Numbered from the stretch's first letter, positions 18,007 to 27,675 are shown. The stretch: 64,000 nt of DNA from Muribaculaceae bacterium Isolate-104 (HZI) (GCA_003762715.1 RIBJ01000031.1:62001-126000); one strand, 5' to 3'. The notes: generated from the sequence alone by a model not told the origin. Numbers and translations are program-made.

Positions 18007-18504
18007 TTATTTAACTCCGAGCTTTGCTTTTACAAGGTCAGTGACATCGATAACACTTTCGCCGGTGTACACAGGCACCATGTTTTCAAAAATGAAAGTG
18101 AATCCGCCCTCTTTGCCCACGGCTGTGATAGCGTCGTGGATTTTCTGCTGGATAGGAGCGAAGAGCTGTTCCTGCTGACGCTGCAAATCCTGCTCGGCAG
18201 TAGCGCGAAATTCGTTCATGCGGGTGTTGAGATCCTGAAGGTCTTTCATGCGGCGGTCTTTCATTACCTGAGGGGTATCGTCGCCCATTGCCTGGTACTC
18301 AGAATATTTTTTCTCAAGCTCGTCCTGGAAGTTCTTGAACTCGTCCTGGTATTTTTTAGAGGCATTCTCTATATGGGCAGCTGCTTCTTTGGTTTCCGGG
18401 AGAGACTCCACTACGGGCTGTGTGTTTATGATACCGAATTTTGCCTGAGCAAATCCCATTGCGGGGAGTGCAATCATTATTGCTGCGATAAATTTCTTAA
18501 GCAT
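18007..18504 (-). CDS. Skp/OmpH family periplasmic chaperone (second copy)
   Basis: 165 residues with a signal peptide (MLKKFIAAIMIALPAMGFAQA). It continues KFGIINTQPVVESLPETKEA, then long charged helices (KYQDEFKNFQDELEKKYSEYQAMG...) and a C-terminal part with LFAPIQQKIHDAITAVGKEGGFTFIFEN. This is the Skp/OmpH layout: tentacle helices hold unfolded outer-membrane proteins on the way to BamA. It is the second of two adjacent copies and has its own candidate promoter at 18578-18585, so it may be made in different amounts from its neighbour. Confidence 0.9.
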   Translation of the reverse strand: MLKKFIAAIMIALPAMGFAQAKFGIINTQPVVESLPETKEAAAHIENASKKYQDEFKNFQDELEKKYSEYQAMGDDTPQVMKDRRMKDLQDLNTRMNEFRATAEQDLQRQQEQLFAPIQQKIHDAITAVGKEGGFTFIFENMVPVYTGESVIDVTDLVKAKLGVK

Positions 18505-18577
18505 TGTATTTATGTTATTATAGTTAATTCAACAAAAATGAGCCTTGCGACCTTCACCAAAGCGAAGGCTCTGCGTG

Positions 18578-18585
18578 CAAAGATA
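18578..18585 (-). promoter_or_regulatory. Candidate -7 promoter element for the second skp copy
   Basis: TATCTTTG on the minus strand with TTAG about 20 bases upstream as a weak -33. Transcription would begin near 18571. The first bases of the RNA would then form a hairpin (GAGCCTT / AAGGCTC, 18540-18571), with a nested alternative CTTC/GAAG pairing. Confidence 0.45.
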
Positions 18586-18591
18586 ATGTAT

Positions 18592-19107
18592 TTATTTGGA
18601 ATATCCTAACTTGGCAAGAACCTCGTTGCTTACATCAATTCTCGGGGAGGCGAATATTATTTCCGTAGCCGTTGCCCGGTCAAAGATACACTGATAGCCG
18701 CGCTCCTCGCTCACAGCCTTGACGGCGTTGTACACCTCGTCCTGAATAGGTCGCATGAGTTTCTGGCGCATTGTGTAGAGTTCGCCTTCGGGACCGAAAT
18801 ATTTGTTTCTCAGCTCCATTGCCTCTTTTTCCTTGGCTGTGATTGCCTCTTCCTGCTTTTTTTTCTGCTCGTCAGAGAGGAAAACCATATTGTTCTGATA
18901 GTCTTTGTACATGGTCTCAGCCTGTTTGTTGATAGCCTCGACCTCTTTTTGCCATCTTTGTGAAAGCTGGTTGAGCTGGTCGTTGGCAATTTCATAAGTC
19001 GGTACGTTTGACAGGATATAATCCATGTCGACCAATGCAAATTTCTGAGCGAAGCCGCTGACAGCGCCAAGGGCTACGACTATCATGGTTATAAATAACT
19101 TTTTCAT
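18592..19107 (-). CDS. Skp/OmpH family periplasmic chaperone (first copy)
   Basis: 171 residues with a signal peptide (MKKLFITMIVVALGAVSGFAQK). It continues FALVDMDYILSNVPTYEIANDQL, a long Lys/Glu/Gln-rich helical segment (NQLSQRWQKEVEAINKQAETMYKDYQNNM), and ends with YNAVKAVSEERGYQCIFDRA. It is Skp/OmpH-like, immediately downstream of bamA (gap 82 bases), and would chaperone outer-membrane proteins in the periplasm. AAGGAG lies very close to the ATG. The two tandem copies are clearly diverged from each other. Confidence 0.9.
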   Translation of the reverse strand: MKKLFITMIVVALGAVSGFAQKFALVDMDYILSNVPTYEIANDQLNQLSQRWQKEVEAINKQAETMYKDYQNNMVFLSDEQKKKQEEAITAKEKEAMELRNKYFGPEGELYTMRQKLMRPIQDEVYNAVKAVSEERGYQCIFDRATATEIIFASPRIDVSNEVLAKLGYSK

Positions 19108-19189
19108 TCTCCTTATAATTTAGTTGAACGTATATGTTATTAAGACGCGCGGATTTAGCATTAGTTTACCGGAGGTGCCTTAAAAAATG

Positions 19190-21805
19190 TTAGAATTCCT
19201 GACCGAGTATGAAGTGGAAGTGGCTGCCGCCGCGTTCTCCATATACCTTGTCAAAGCCGTAGCCCCAGTCAATACCCATCATGCCGACCATAGGCAGGAA
19301 TATGCGCACACCGAATCCGGCACTTCTCTTTAAATCAAACGGAGAGAAGTTCTTTACCGATGCCCACGCATTGCCGCCTTCGAGGAAGGCAAGACCGTAT
19401 ATTGTGCTTGAGGGCTGAAGCATGAAGGGGAAGTGGAGCTCGACACCGAGTCGTGCGTAGGCATAGCCTTCACGTCCCCACGGGGTGAGCGATCCGTTGT
19501 CATAACCTCTGAGGGCTATTGTCTCTGTGGCATAGGTGTATGAGCCGCTCATGCCGTCACCGCCCACATAGAATGTTTCAAACGGTGACTTGAGGTACTT
19601 GTTGTAGCTGCCGAGGAGTCCGAAGTCGGCGCGGGTCATAAGCACAAGAGTCCATTTGCTCATGGGGTTGTTCAGGGGAGTGTATGTGCGGCTCTGGAAT
19701 TTCAGTTTCCAGTACTCAATCCACTTGTACAGCTCCTGCTTGGATTCGGTAGTGTTTTCCTCGGCGAGCTTAGCCCAGTTTTTCTTTCCGAACAGCGAAG
19801 CGGGGGGTGTTATGTGCAGACCCAGCGCAAATGTTGAACCGCGACGTGTGTAAAGCGGGCTGTCAATATTGTTTCGCGCCAGGGTAAGACCGAGTACAAG
19901 AGAGTTTGATGTACCGTTGTTCATGTAGTACAGGTATTCCCAGTTTTTAAGGTAGTACCAGTTGTACGACAGTTCGGTTGTGAATGTGAAATAGTCATCA
20001 GGCCATTTAAGACGCTGGCCGAATCCGACTGTCACGCCTGCCATCTGAAGCACCTTGTTGGGGTCGTAGGCGTCTTCGTATGAATTGCCGTAGTAGTTGT
20101 CATAGCCGTAACCGTAGCCATATCCGTAGCCGTAGTTATAGGCTGAGTTGTACCAGTTGTTGTTATAGTAAGATGAGTTCACACCTGTCTGACGGCTGTA
20201 GTAGGCTGATACCGAAAGTGAATTCGGGCGCTTTCCTCCAAACCAGGGGTCGAGGAAGGACACGCTGTACGCCTGATAGTAGCGGGCGTTTGTCTGGGCA
20301 GACACAGTGAATGTCTGTCCCTCGCCCTGAGGAATAAGACCTTTGTATGATGACGGATGGAAGAGATTTTTGATGGAGAAGTTTGAGAATTTCAACGCCA
20401 CTTTGCCTATCACGCCGGTCTGACCCCATCCGAGAGAGAACTCAATCTGGTCGTTAGCTTTCGATTCAAGGGGAAGAACAATGTCAACGGTACCGTTTTC
20501 GGCATCGGGCCTTACATCGGGATTGAGGTTTTCGGGGTTGAAGTGACCGGTGTTGGCTATTTCTCTGAGCGAGCGCACGAGGTCTTCCTTGCTGAACAGG
20601 TCGCCCGGGCGGATGTACAGCTCACGGCGTATCACTTTTTCGTAAAGGCGGTCGTTGCCCTGTATCACCACGTTGTTGATGCGAGCCTGGGGACCCTCTT
20701 CCATTCTAAGTTCGAGGTCAATCGAGTCGCCGACTACATTTTTTTCAATCGGAACAAGGTTATAGAAGAGGTAACCGTTGTTGAGATACAGGTTAGCCAC
20801 CGCATCGTCATCAAGGCTTGTACGCTTTTCAAGCAGCTTCTGGTTGTAGACTTCGCCCGGTCTGATATCAAGAATTCTGTTAAGGGTATTAGTGTCGTAT
20901 ATTGTATTGCCCACCCATGTGATGTCGTTGATGTAGTACTTACGACCCTCTTCAAGGTCAATATACACGTCAACAGTCTTATCGTCGTAGCGCACAACAC
21001 TGTCGCTCAATATCTTGGCGTCACGATAGCCCTCTTCATTGTATTTTTCGATTATACGCTTGAGGTCATCCTTGTAATCGTTTTCCACAAATTTTTTCTG
21101 ACGGAAAAGATTGAGAATATTACCGTTTTCATTGGTTTTCTTAATGGTGCGTTTCAGCTTTTTGTCGCTGAACACTTCATTGCCGGCAATATATATTTTG
21201 TGAACTTTCACCTTGTCATGCTTGTCAATGTTTATGTCGACAATCATTTTGTTAGGTTCGGAAAGGTCTTCATGCAGCGCTATGACCACATCGGCATTGC
21301 CGAAGCCTTTTTCCTTGAAATACTGCTTTATTATAAGGGTAGCACGGTTGATAATGTTTTGAGTAATCTGGTTGCCCACATAAAGTTGCAGTTTTTCCTG
21401 CAAATCATCTTTTTCGCCTTTCTTTACTCCATTGTAGTTGATAGCGGAAATCTGAGGCTGCTGACGCAGATTGATTGACAGCCACGCCTTGTCGCCGGCA
21501 ATCTTGTCCACACTTATCTGCACCTTGCTGAACAGCCCCTGACGCCACAGGCGCTTGGAAGCCGATGTAATCTCATCGCCGGGAATTTCAATGCGTTCGC
21601 CCACTTTAAGACCCGAATAGCCTATCACTATATAATCTTCGTAGTTGTCGGCACCGTTTACCGATATACCGGCGATTTCGTATGTCGGCGGCATGCCGGA
21701 GTAAATGACCGCAGGGCTAAAAACAGTGTCAACCGGAGTCTGCGCTTCTGCAAACCCACAGAACGCGAGCAATGCGGAGATTATTACTGATAGCTTTATA
21801 CGCAT
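19190..21805 (-). CDS. bamA: Outer-membrane protein assembly factor BamA
   Basis: 871 residues from the ATG at 21805, which starts a signal peptide (MRIKLSVIISALLAFCGFAEAQ). A 40-residue in-frame extension to 21925 overlaps uppS and is not favoured. Several POTRA domains (for example VHKIYIAGNEVFSDKKLKRTI and RINNVVIQGNDRLYEKVIRREL) precede a C-terminal 16-stranded barrel ending in FHFILGQEF. It inserts beta barrels into the outer membrane. An unusual Tyr/Gly/Asn-rich tract with YGYGYGYGYGY lies near residues 555-570, in the barrel half. Neighbours uppS and skp are the usual Bacteroidota order. Confidence 0.96.
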   Translation of the reverse strand: MRIKLSVIISALLAFCGFAEAQTPVDTVFSPAVIYSGMPPTYEIAGISVNGADNYEDYIVIGYSGLKVGERIEIPGDEITSASKRLWRQGLFSKVQISVDKIAGDKAWLSINLRQQPQISAINYNGVKKGEKDDLQEKLQLYVGNQITQNIINRATLIIKQYFKEKGFGNADVVIALHEDLSEPNKMIVDINIDKHDKVKVHKIYIAGNEVFSDKKLKRTIKKTNENGNILNLFRQKKFVENDYKDDLKRIIEKYNEEGYRDAKILSDSVVRYDDKTVDVYIDLEEGRKYYINDITWVGNTIYDTNTLNRILDIRPGEVYNQKLLEKRTSLDDDAVANLYLNNGYLFYNLVPIEKNVVGDSIDLELRMEEGPQARINNVVIQGNDRLYEKVIRRELYIRPGDLFSKEDLVRSLREIANTGHFNPENLNPDVRPDAENGTVDIVLPLESKANDQIEFSLGWGQTGVIGKVALKFSNFSIKNLFHPSSYKGLIPQGEGQTFTVSAQTNARYYQAYSVSFLDPWFGGKRPNSLSVSAYYSRQTGVNSSYYNNNWYNSAYNYGYGYGYGYGYDNYYGNSYEDAYDPNKVLQMAGVTVGFGQRLKWPDDYFTFTTELSYNWYYLKNWEYLYYMNNGTSNSLVLGLTLARNNIDSPLYTRRGSTFALGLHITPPASLFGKKNWAKLAEENTTESKQELYKWIEYWKLKFQSRTYTPLNNPMSKWTLVLMTRADFGLLGSYNKYLKSPFETFYVGGDGMSGSYTYATETIALRGYDNGSLTPWGREGYAYARLGVELHFPFMLQPSSTIYGLAFLEGGNAWASVKNFSPFDLKRSAGFGVRIFLPMVGMMGIDWGYGFDKVYGERGGSHFHFILGQEF

Positions 21806-21825
21806 GATATTGGATGATGTTACTT

Positions 21826-22572
21826 TCACTTTTTCAATTGTTCTGAGGTGAGTCCGAATCGGCGCTCCCGGGATTGATATTCTAAAACAGCCCTGTAAAA
21901 ATCTTCTTTGGAGAAGTCGGGCCAATATGTGGGTGTTATATAAATTTCGGAGTATGCTATTTGCCAGAGCAGAAAATTGCTTATGCGGTTGTCGCCGCCG
22001 GTGCGGATGAGCAAATCGGGGTCAGGCATGCTTGCTGTGGTGAGATATGAGCCGACAGTGCTGTCGGTTATATCCTCCGCGTTAAGCTTGCCTGCGGCTA
22101 CATCCGCTGCTATCTTACGCGCGGCTTCGGTTATTTCCCATCGGGAAGAATAGCTTAGAGCCAGGTTCAGCGTCAGCCCGGTACAGCCTGATGTATCGGC
22201 AATACACTGACGCAGACGCTGCAACGCCTCCTGCGGCATACGGCTGAAATCGCCAATCATGTCCAGCCGGACATTGTTTTTTATCAAGTCGGGGGTTTCC
22301 CGCTCTATTGCCACCACTATAAGGTGCATAAGCGCAGCCACTTCTTCTTTCGGACGGTTCCAGTTTTCTGTAGAAAAGGCATAGAGCGTGAGATACCTGA
22401 CTCCAGCCTCCGAAGCCGCCTCGGTGATGCGCCGCACAGTGTTCACCCCCTCGACATGACCGGCGGAGCGATCCATGGAGCGCTCCTTAGCCCACCGACC
22501 GTTTCCGTCCATGATTATTGCCACATGTCCGGGAACTCTGTTTCGGTCAATTTTGTCTATCAAAGAGGTCAT
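21826..22572 (-). CDS. uppS: Isoprenyl transferase (undecaprenyl diphosphate synthase)
   Basis: 248 residues from the ATG at 22572 (a GTG two codons earlier, at 22578, is possible). Motifs: [13 protein letters not shown] with the catalytic aspartate, [15 protein letters not shown], and [22 protein letters not shown]...WPDF. The usual GGE in the last motif is GGD here. The enzyme makes C55 undecaprenyl diphosphate, the lipid carrier for peptidoglycan and surface glycans. It lies 20 bases before bamA and 20 after the DUF6089 gene. Confidence 0.95.
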   Translation of the reverse strand: MTSLIDKIDRNRVPGHVAIIMDGNGRWAKERSMDRSAGHVEGVNTVRRITEAASEAGVRYLTLYAFSTENWNRPKEEVAALMHLIVVAIERETPDLIKNNVRLDMIGDFSRMPQEALQRLRQCIADTSGCTGLTLNLALSYSSRWEITEAARKIAADVAAGKLNAEDITDSTVGSYLTTASMPDPDLLIRTGGDNRISNFLLWQIAYSEIYITPTYWPDFSKEDFYRAVLEYQSRERRFGLTSEQLKK

Positions 22573-22592
22573 TCGCACTGTCTGTTTTTTTA

Positions 22593-23276
22593 TCAGTCTT
22601 TTCTGTTACACACCACACAGCGTTCGCCAAAATCATAAGTCACCGAGACCGTAATTGTGGAGTACCAGTCGGTATTTTTCAGAAAAGAACTTTTTATAAG
22701 GTATAAGTCACTGAGTTTTTCGCCGTCTATGTGGTCGCCAGCGGTTTTCGTCATAGTCCATTCCACCGCAAGGTTGAGCCTTTCCGAAGCCTTGTATTTA
22801 AGTCCAAGCCCCATAGGAATCTCCATTGCGGCAAAAGTCTTGCCGTCTACGCCTGACAATACCGCTCCTATGCCGAGGCTAAGCACAGGAGTCCACCTGC
22901 GTAGTCTTTTATAGGTTTCGCCTATGCCGTAAGGGAAGAAGTTGTATTCGCCCCTGACGCTTACATCGTAAACCGTAGACTTGAAGCTGTACTGCATTGC
23001 TCCGGGAAGCACATTGTCCATATCGGCGGTGTTTCCGCTAAGCGTGGCAAGCCCCGCCTGTGTTCTCACTCCCCAGCGGGAGTCAATGTTGTAACGGCAA
23101 AATATGTCTACAGCCGCTCCGGGATGACGGAAAGGGAACCCTGTATTGGCATCGCCGACATAGCCGCTCATACCCGCACCGACTCCTATATCCCACTTAT
23201 AGCGAGCCTCTTGAGAGGTTGCAGCCACAGGTAGAACACAAGACATCATCATAATTGTTATAATGCGGTATATCAC
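22593..23276 (-). CDS. DUF6089-type outer-membrane beta-barrel protein
   Basis: 227 residues from a GTG at 23276; an ATG at 23252 is an alternative. A signal peptide (up to about VAATSQ) is followed by repeated amphipathic strands: [48 protein letters not shown], and a last strand [11 protein letters not shown]. This is the small barrel family that commonly precedes uppS-bamA in Bacteroidota. The function is unknown; position suggests an envelope role. Nine bases separate it from the DUF6242 lipoprotein gene. Confidence 0.8.
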   Translation of the reverse strand: MIYRIITIMMMSCVLPVAATSQEARYKWDIGVGAGMSGYVGDANTGFPFRHPGAAVDIFCRYNIDSRWGVRTQAGLATLSGNTADMDNVLPGAMQYSFKSTVYDVSVRGEYNFFPYGIGETYKRLRRWTPVLSLGIGAVLSGVDGKTFAAMEIPMGLGLKYKASERLNLAVEWTMTKTAGDHIDGEKLSDLYLIKSSFLKNTDWYSTITVSVTYDFGERCVVCNRKD

Positions 23277-23285
23277 AGGCTATTT

Positions 23286-24740
23286 TTATTGCACAGGCAC
23301 GAATGACAACTGGTTAAGCACCGCTCTGTAGATTTTGTCATTCGGATTGCCGGATGCGGAGCTGCCTCCTGCAACATACAGATAGGGACATTCCCATGAT
23401 ACAATCGGTTTGACAGCTCTTGAAACGGCATCGTCTGTGCTGACATATTTTGTGGTGGCACAGACAAGAGCCTGTGCGCCATACAGAGCCGGAGCATACT
23501 TTGAGAACTGGAAAGAGTCCGCAGCCTTGCTCCAGTGAACGCCACGGTCAACCGATATATATAATGTGTTGTCAATGCTTCCGTTCGAAAGGCGTCCGCC
23601 AAAAGCATAAAGAACTTCTTTTGTCGACACCTCAAAGAAGTTGTTGACTTCGGCTGTGAAGTAATTGCACACTGCTATGCCTTCGCGCGCCGGCATTCCT
23701 TCGAGGCTGAGCTTTGCCCACCGGGTTCCGTCATAGCCCCATGTGACTCCGCTCAGACCGCCTGCGGCGTCCCTGCCGCCGGTAAATGCAGCCATCTCGC
23801 TTTCGCTCCATTTGCTGTCATAAATCATCAGGGCGCTTGTGCCTGAAACCGGGCATCCTTGCGGCACCTCTGTTTCAACAGTTTCGGGATATGTCACATG
23901 ATAGTGTTTGCCGCCGTTTTTCCTCACTCCGAGCAGCTCGGAACCGAATCCGCCGTATATATAGCACATGTCAGACCCGGTGGAAGTCCAGGTCAAGCCG
24001 TCGGCAGACTCATACAGATTGTCCGCCCCGTCAAGGATGTAGAATTTATTGCCGGCAACACTGAATGACTCTACCAGCGCACCTGCCGGAAGCGATACCG
24101 GTGCAGAAGACCACTCTTTGTCTCCTAAATTATCTGCTACGGAAAGTACGGAAGAAGATGCGCCAAGAGTCAAAGTGTAATACTTGCCGCCCATAACCAC
24201 GGTTTTCTGACCGGTGTAGCCTGACGAGAGTCCGGGAACCGCAGCAAAAGCCGCCTTGTCCCAGCTAAGACTGTCGGGCTTGCTCTTGTGAACGTTTATC
24301 TTGACGGTGTACTCGCGCATTACCTTTTCGTCATACGACACCACACGAAGGAGTACTTTGTCAGCGCCGAAATCAATTGAGTCGGTAGCATTTTCAAGAT
24401 AGTCCACCACTTTGTTTTCTTTGTCAGCATACTGCATGACGAACTCAGCTTTTTTCACTGTGGGGAGAGTGACATCCACAATAAGATTGCCCGGCACTGT
24501 GCCTACAGGCAGCGAATCGGCATTAAATATGACTGCCTTGCCCAAATCTATTGAGAAGAACAGAGAGTCATAGTTGATATCCGACGAAACCGATTTCTGC
24601 AATGAGAAAGATGTCACCGCGACATTGCCGACTGATGTATCCTGTATAATCTCGATGTCGGAATCGTCATCGCTGTTGCAGGAAGCCATACCGACCGAGA
24701 GGGCGGCAACGAGTATAATGATTGGTAGTCTGAATCTCAT
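23286..24740 (-). CDS. DUF6242-like lipoprotein with kelch/sialidase-like repeats
   Basis: 484 residues. The start MRFRLPIIILVAALSVGMASC is a lipoprotein signal (MASC lipobox) followed by an acidic NSDDDSD stretch typical of surface-exposed Bacteroidota lipoproteins. About residues 30-150 look like immunoglobulin-like or cadherin-like beta sandwich (FVMQYADKEN..., VMREYTVKINVHKSKPDS). The rest has beta-propeller-type repeats with W and YxFGGRLSNGSIDNTLYISVDRGVHW. The match to the DUF6242 family is from recollection of its architecture. Function unknown. It is the first gene of the bamA transcript. Confidence 0.65.
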   Translation of the reverse strand: MRFRLPIIILVAALSVGMASCNSDDDSDIEIIQDTSVGNVAVTSFSLQKSVSSDINYDSLFFSIDLGKAVIFNADSLPVGTVPGNLIVDVTLPTVKKAEFVMQYADKENKVVDYLENATDSIDFGADKVLLRVVSYDEKVMREYTVKINVHKSKPDSLSWDKAAFAAVPGLSSGYTGQKTVVMGGKYYTLTLGASSSVLSVADNLGDKEWSSAPVSLPAGALVESFSVAGNKFYILDGADNLYESADGLTWTSTGSDMCYIYGGFGSELLGVRKNGGKHYHVTYPETVETEVPQGCPVSGTSALMIYDSKWSESEMAAFTGGRDAAGGLSGVTWGYDGTRWAKLSLEGMPAREGIAVCNYFTAEVNNFFEVSTKEVLYAFGGRLSNGSIDNTLYISVDRGVHWSKAADSFQFSKYAPALYGAQALVCATTKYVSTDDAVSRAVKPIVSWECPYLYVAGGSSASGNPNDKIYRAVLNQLSFVPVQ

Positions 24741-24761
24741 AAAACATTATTTTTCAACGTG

Positions 24762-24769
24762 CAAAGTTA
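24762..24769 (-). promoter_or_regulatory. Candidate -7 promoter element for the DUF6242-uppS-bamA operon
   Basis: TAACTTTG on the minus strand, about 22 bases from the ATG at 24740. No good TTG is found 19-21 bases upstream, so only the -7 box supports it. Confidence 0.4.
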
Positions 24770-24935
24770 ACAACAATTTCATTAACTCACATTACCGTTT
24801 CGTTAAAATTAGTAACGCACTGATAATCAGAGCTATGCTATTTTATGATTATGACCGTCGCTCTTCCTATAGATTTCAGAGACAAACAGCCGCATTTTAG
24901 CGACTTACGACCACATATCCTCTACACGCTCCGTG

Positions 24936-25985
24936 TCAGTGTCTATTCCGGTAATAAAAAATCCGGTTGCCGTCTATAACCTCACACGTCTCCGGTGCCT
25001 GCTCCGGCAGCGACACAGCGACCGCTCCGGCAGCCCCCGCTGTGCGGGGCGAAATCTCCACCCGCGCCTCATCCCAAAGTCCGGAACCGATACAGCTTCG
25101 CAAAATTTCGGCACCGCCTTCCACGAGAACGGATGTTATACCTTTTGAATAAAGTTCTTTCATTACCGCCTCAATCGAAATGCCGGCATCACAGTGAATA
25201 CCCTCCACCTTTCCCGCCACGGCTTCACAGCTGTCGCGGGACGTAAAAAGGATTATTCGCCCGGTCATGTTGCAGAAATCACCGCAGGAGCATCGTCCAC
25301 GCCGGTCAACTATCACTTTGACAGGGTCATTTCCTGAAAAACCTTTAGTGCCGAGGTTAGGTTTATCGGCAAGAACCGTGCCGCTCCCGACAAGGATAGC
25401 CTGACGGCGAGAGCGCAACGCATGAACTGCAGCTATCGACACCGGTGTGGATATTTCAAGCGGTACGGGACCATTGTCCGATTTTGCGGCAAGATAGCCG
25501 TCGGCGGTCTGCGCCCATTTCAACGTAATGAAGGGTCGCCGGAGTCTGTGCGCCGTCATAAACGCCTCATTCAGTTTCTCACACGCCTTGGACTCAACAC
25601 CCACCTCTACCTCTACCCCTGCTGCGCGCAGGCGCTCTACCCCCCGCCCGCTCACCTGCTCAAACGGGTCGAGACAGCCTACCACGACACGAGGTATGCC
25701 TGTTGACAGAATAAGGTCGGCACATGGCGGAGTTTTGCCGAAATGCGAGCAAGGCTCAAGAGTTACGTACATTGTGCTGTCGCCAAGCAGCGGCACATCC
25801 TCGAGCCGCACCAACGCTATGGCATTTACCTCGGCATGCGGACCTCCGTAACGGCGATGATAGCCCTCGCCTATGATTTTGCCGTCATGAACAATAACAG
25901 CGCCTACCATAGGGTTTGGCGCAACATGCCCGCTGCCGAGCCTGGCAAGCTGCAGCGCTCGCCTCATATATCGGGGGTCAGACAT
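24936..25985 (-). CDS. ribD: Bifunctional riboflavin biosynthesis protein RibD (deaminase/reductase)
   Basis: 349 residues. The N-terminal deaminase domain has the zinc motif HAEVNAI and PCSHFGKTPPC; the C-terminal reductase domain has FITLKWAQTADGYLA and VLVEGGAEILRS. It carries out the two steps after GTP cyclohydrolase II in riboflavin synthesis. It overlaps ispG by 8 bases and ends the long rpoN/purE/ispG operon. No FMN riboswitch is possible directly upstream because the genes overlap. No terminator is seen in the 195 bases that follow. Confidence 0.95.
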   Translation of the reverse strand: MSDPRYMRRALQLARLGSGHVAPNPMVGAVIVHDGKIIGEGYHRRYGGPHAEVNAIALVRLEDVPLLGDSTMYVTLEPCSHFGKTPPCADLILSTGIPRVVVGCLDPFEQVSGRGVERLRAAGVEVEVGVESKACEKLNEAFMTAHRLRRPFITLKWAQTADGYLAAKSDNGPVPLEISTPVSIAAVHALRSRRQAILVGSGTVLADKPNLGTKGFSGNDPVKVIVDRRGRCSCGDFCNMTGRIILFTSRDSCEAVAGKVEGIHCDAGISIEAVMKELYSKGITSVLVEGGAEILRSCIGSGLWDEARVEISPRTAGAAGAVAVSLPEQAPETCEVIDGNRIFYYRNRH

Positions 25986-27666
25986 CTTTTCTGTCTTTTT
26001 CTATAAATTCAACCAGTCTGGTCACAGCGTCCGCCTCCGGTATATTCTTCTCAACACACTCCTTGCCCTTGTAAAGACTAACTTTGCCGACACCTGCTCC
26101 AACATAGCCGTAGTCGGCGTCCGCCATCTCTCCGGGTCCATTGACAATACACCCCATTACGCCTATTTTCAGCCCTTTGAGCGAGGTGGTGGCTTCTTTT
26201 ACCTTGCGCAATGTTGTCTGCAAGTCGAAAAGGGTGCGCCCGCAGCCGGGACACGCTATATACTCCGTGCGGGTAATACGCAGGCGCGCGCTCTGTAAAA
26301 TGCCGAAAGAGAGCCGTGCCGCTTCTGCGGCTGACACAGAGTCAGCTTCCAGCCACAACCCGTCGGCAAGACCGTTCATCACAGGCACTCCGAGGTCTAT
26401 GGAGGCTCTCAACATAACCTCTTCGGGAGCCAGACCCGAATAGACAGCCTTGAGAATCACCGGATTTTTAATTCCGGCAGTCTGCATCCGGTGCACAACA
26501 GCGCTCACCGCGCCCTGATAGTTCGGATGCGAGGATGTCAACACCACCGGCACATCGTCGGGCAGCTTTGCGAGTTCATTGTCCGATATGTCTGTCGTAA
26601 TTTCCACAAAGCGGTTCCATGTATCAGCAAACCGGTCAGGCATAGAGTCTTCATCATAGTAAGCCGAAGATGCCGATGCTATGACTACAGGCAAGGCATC
26701 ACCGCCAATACCGTCAACGCAACGGGTTTGTCTGCGCTGAGGATTAAGGATGTCGTATCCCGGAGCAAATACGCCTTTTATCTCAGGCGCATTTCTCCAC
26801 GAGCTGATATAGTCTACAATATATTTTGCTACCGGAATTTCATTTTCAGGATCTTCGCTCAACGACACCCTTATTGTATCGCCGATGCCCTGGGCAAGCA
26901 ATGTACCGATGCCTACAGCCGATTTCACTCTACCGTCCTCGCCGTCACCGGCTTCGGTCACTCCAAGATGAAGGGGGAAGTACATGTTTTCCGCATCCAT
27001 TGCCGCTACAAGACGGCGCACGGTCTCTACCAAGACCCTGACATTGGACGCTTTGATTGATATGACCACATCGCCGAATCCTCGCCTGCAACATACTCTG
27101 AGAAATTCCATTGCACTCTCGACCATGCCGGCAGGAGTGTCGCCGTAGCGGCTCATAATTCTGTCGCTCAGCGACCCGTGGTTAACACCTATGCGTATCG
27201 CCGTGCCGTTCTGACGGCATAATTCCAGGAAAGGAGTAAGCGCCTCATCTATTTTCTGAAGCTCGGCGCGATACTCGTCGTCAGTATATGAAATTTTGCG
27301 GAACGTGCGCCCGGGGTCAACAAAATTTCCGGGGTTTATTCTGACCTTATCCACACGGCGGGCAGCCTCGAAAGCCGCTTTGGGATTAAAATGGATGTCA
27401 GCGACAAGAGGCACCCCGACACCTCTGCCACGCAGACTGTCACGAATAAGTCCCATATTTTCCGCCTCTCTCACGCCCTGCGCCGTAAGCCTTACAAGGT
27501 CTGCGCCGGCGGCAGCTATGCGGCAGCACTGCTCCACACTCGCCTCTGTATCCATTGTCGAGGTATTGGTCATCGATTGCAGACGAACCGGGTTGTCACC
27601 TCCTATCGCAGTATCGCCTACTTTCACTTCTGTCGACCGCCGCCTTGAATAATCAAAAGACCCCAT
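25978..27666 (-). CDS. ispG: 4-hydroxy-3-methylbut-2-enyl-diphosphate synthase IspG (long form)
   Basis: 562 residues, much longer than the roughly 370 of Escherichia coli. The N-terminal TIM barrel (VRLQSMTNTSTMDTEASVEQ) and C-terminal iron-sulfur domain (CPGCGRTLFDL and GCIVNGPGE) flank an inserted domain of about 200 residues. This is the plant/Bacteroidota/Chlamydia-type architecture. It makes HMBPP in the MEP isoprenoid pathway, the supply line for UppS. It lies nine bases after purE and overlaps ribD. Confidence 0.96.
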   Translation of the reverse strand: MGSFDYSRRRSTEVKVGDTAIGGDNPVRLQSMTNTSTMDTEASVEQCCRIAAAGADLVRLTAQGVREAENMGLIRDSLRGRGVGVPLVADIHFNPKAAFEAARRVDKVRINPGNFVDPGRTFRKISYTDDEYRAELQKIDEALTPFLELCRQNGTAIRIGVNHGSLSDRIMSRYGDTPAGMVESAMEFLRVCCRRGFGDVVISIKASNVRVLVETVRRLVAAMDAENMYFPLHLGVTEAGDGEDGRVKSAVGIGTLLAQGIGDTIRVSLSEDPENEIPVAKYIVDYISSWRNAPEIKGVFAPGYDILNPQRRQTRCVDGIGGDALPVVIASASSAYYDEDSMPDRFADTWNRFVEITTDISDNELAKLPDDVPVVLTSSHPNYQGAVSAVVHRMQTAGIKNPVILKAVYSGLAPEEVMLRASIDLGVPVMNGLADGLWLEADSVSAAEAARLSFGILQSARLRITRTEYIACPGCGRTLFDLQTTLRKVKEATTSLKGLKIGVMGCIVNGPGEMADADYGYVGAGVGKVSLYKGKECVEKNIPEADAVTRLVEFIEKDRKDV

Positions 27667-27675
27667 GTGTCCGAA

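Noticed and set aside
20543-21478. A 311-codon plus-strand frame opposite bamA
   Set aside because: It is an antisense shadow of the POTRA region codons; no recognisable domain and no promoter.
21806-21925. 40-residue N-terminal extension of bamA
   Set aside because: It would overlap uppS and precede a perfect signal peptide start at 21805.
24741-24935. Possible FMN riboswitch near ribD
   Set aside because: This gap is downstream, not upstream, of ribD; ribD overlaps ispG, and no conserved riboswitch core sequence was seen.
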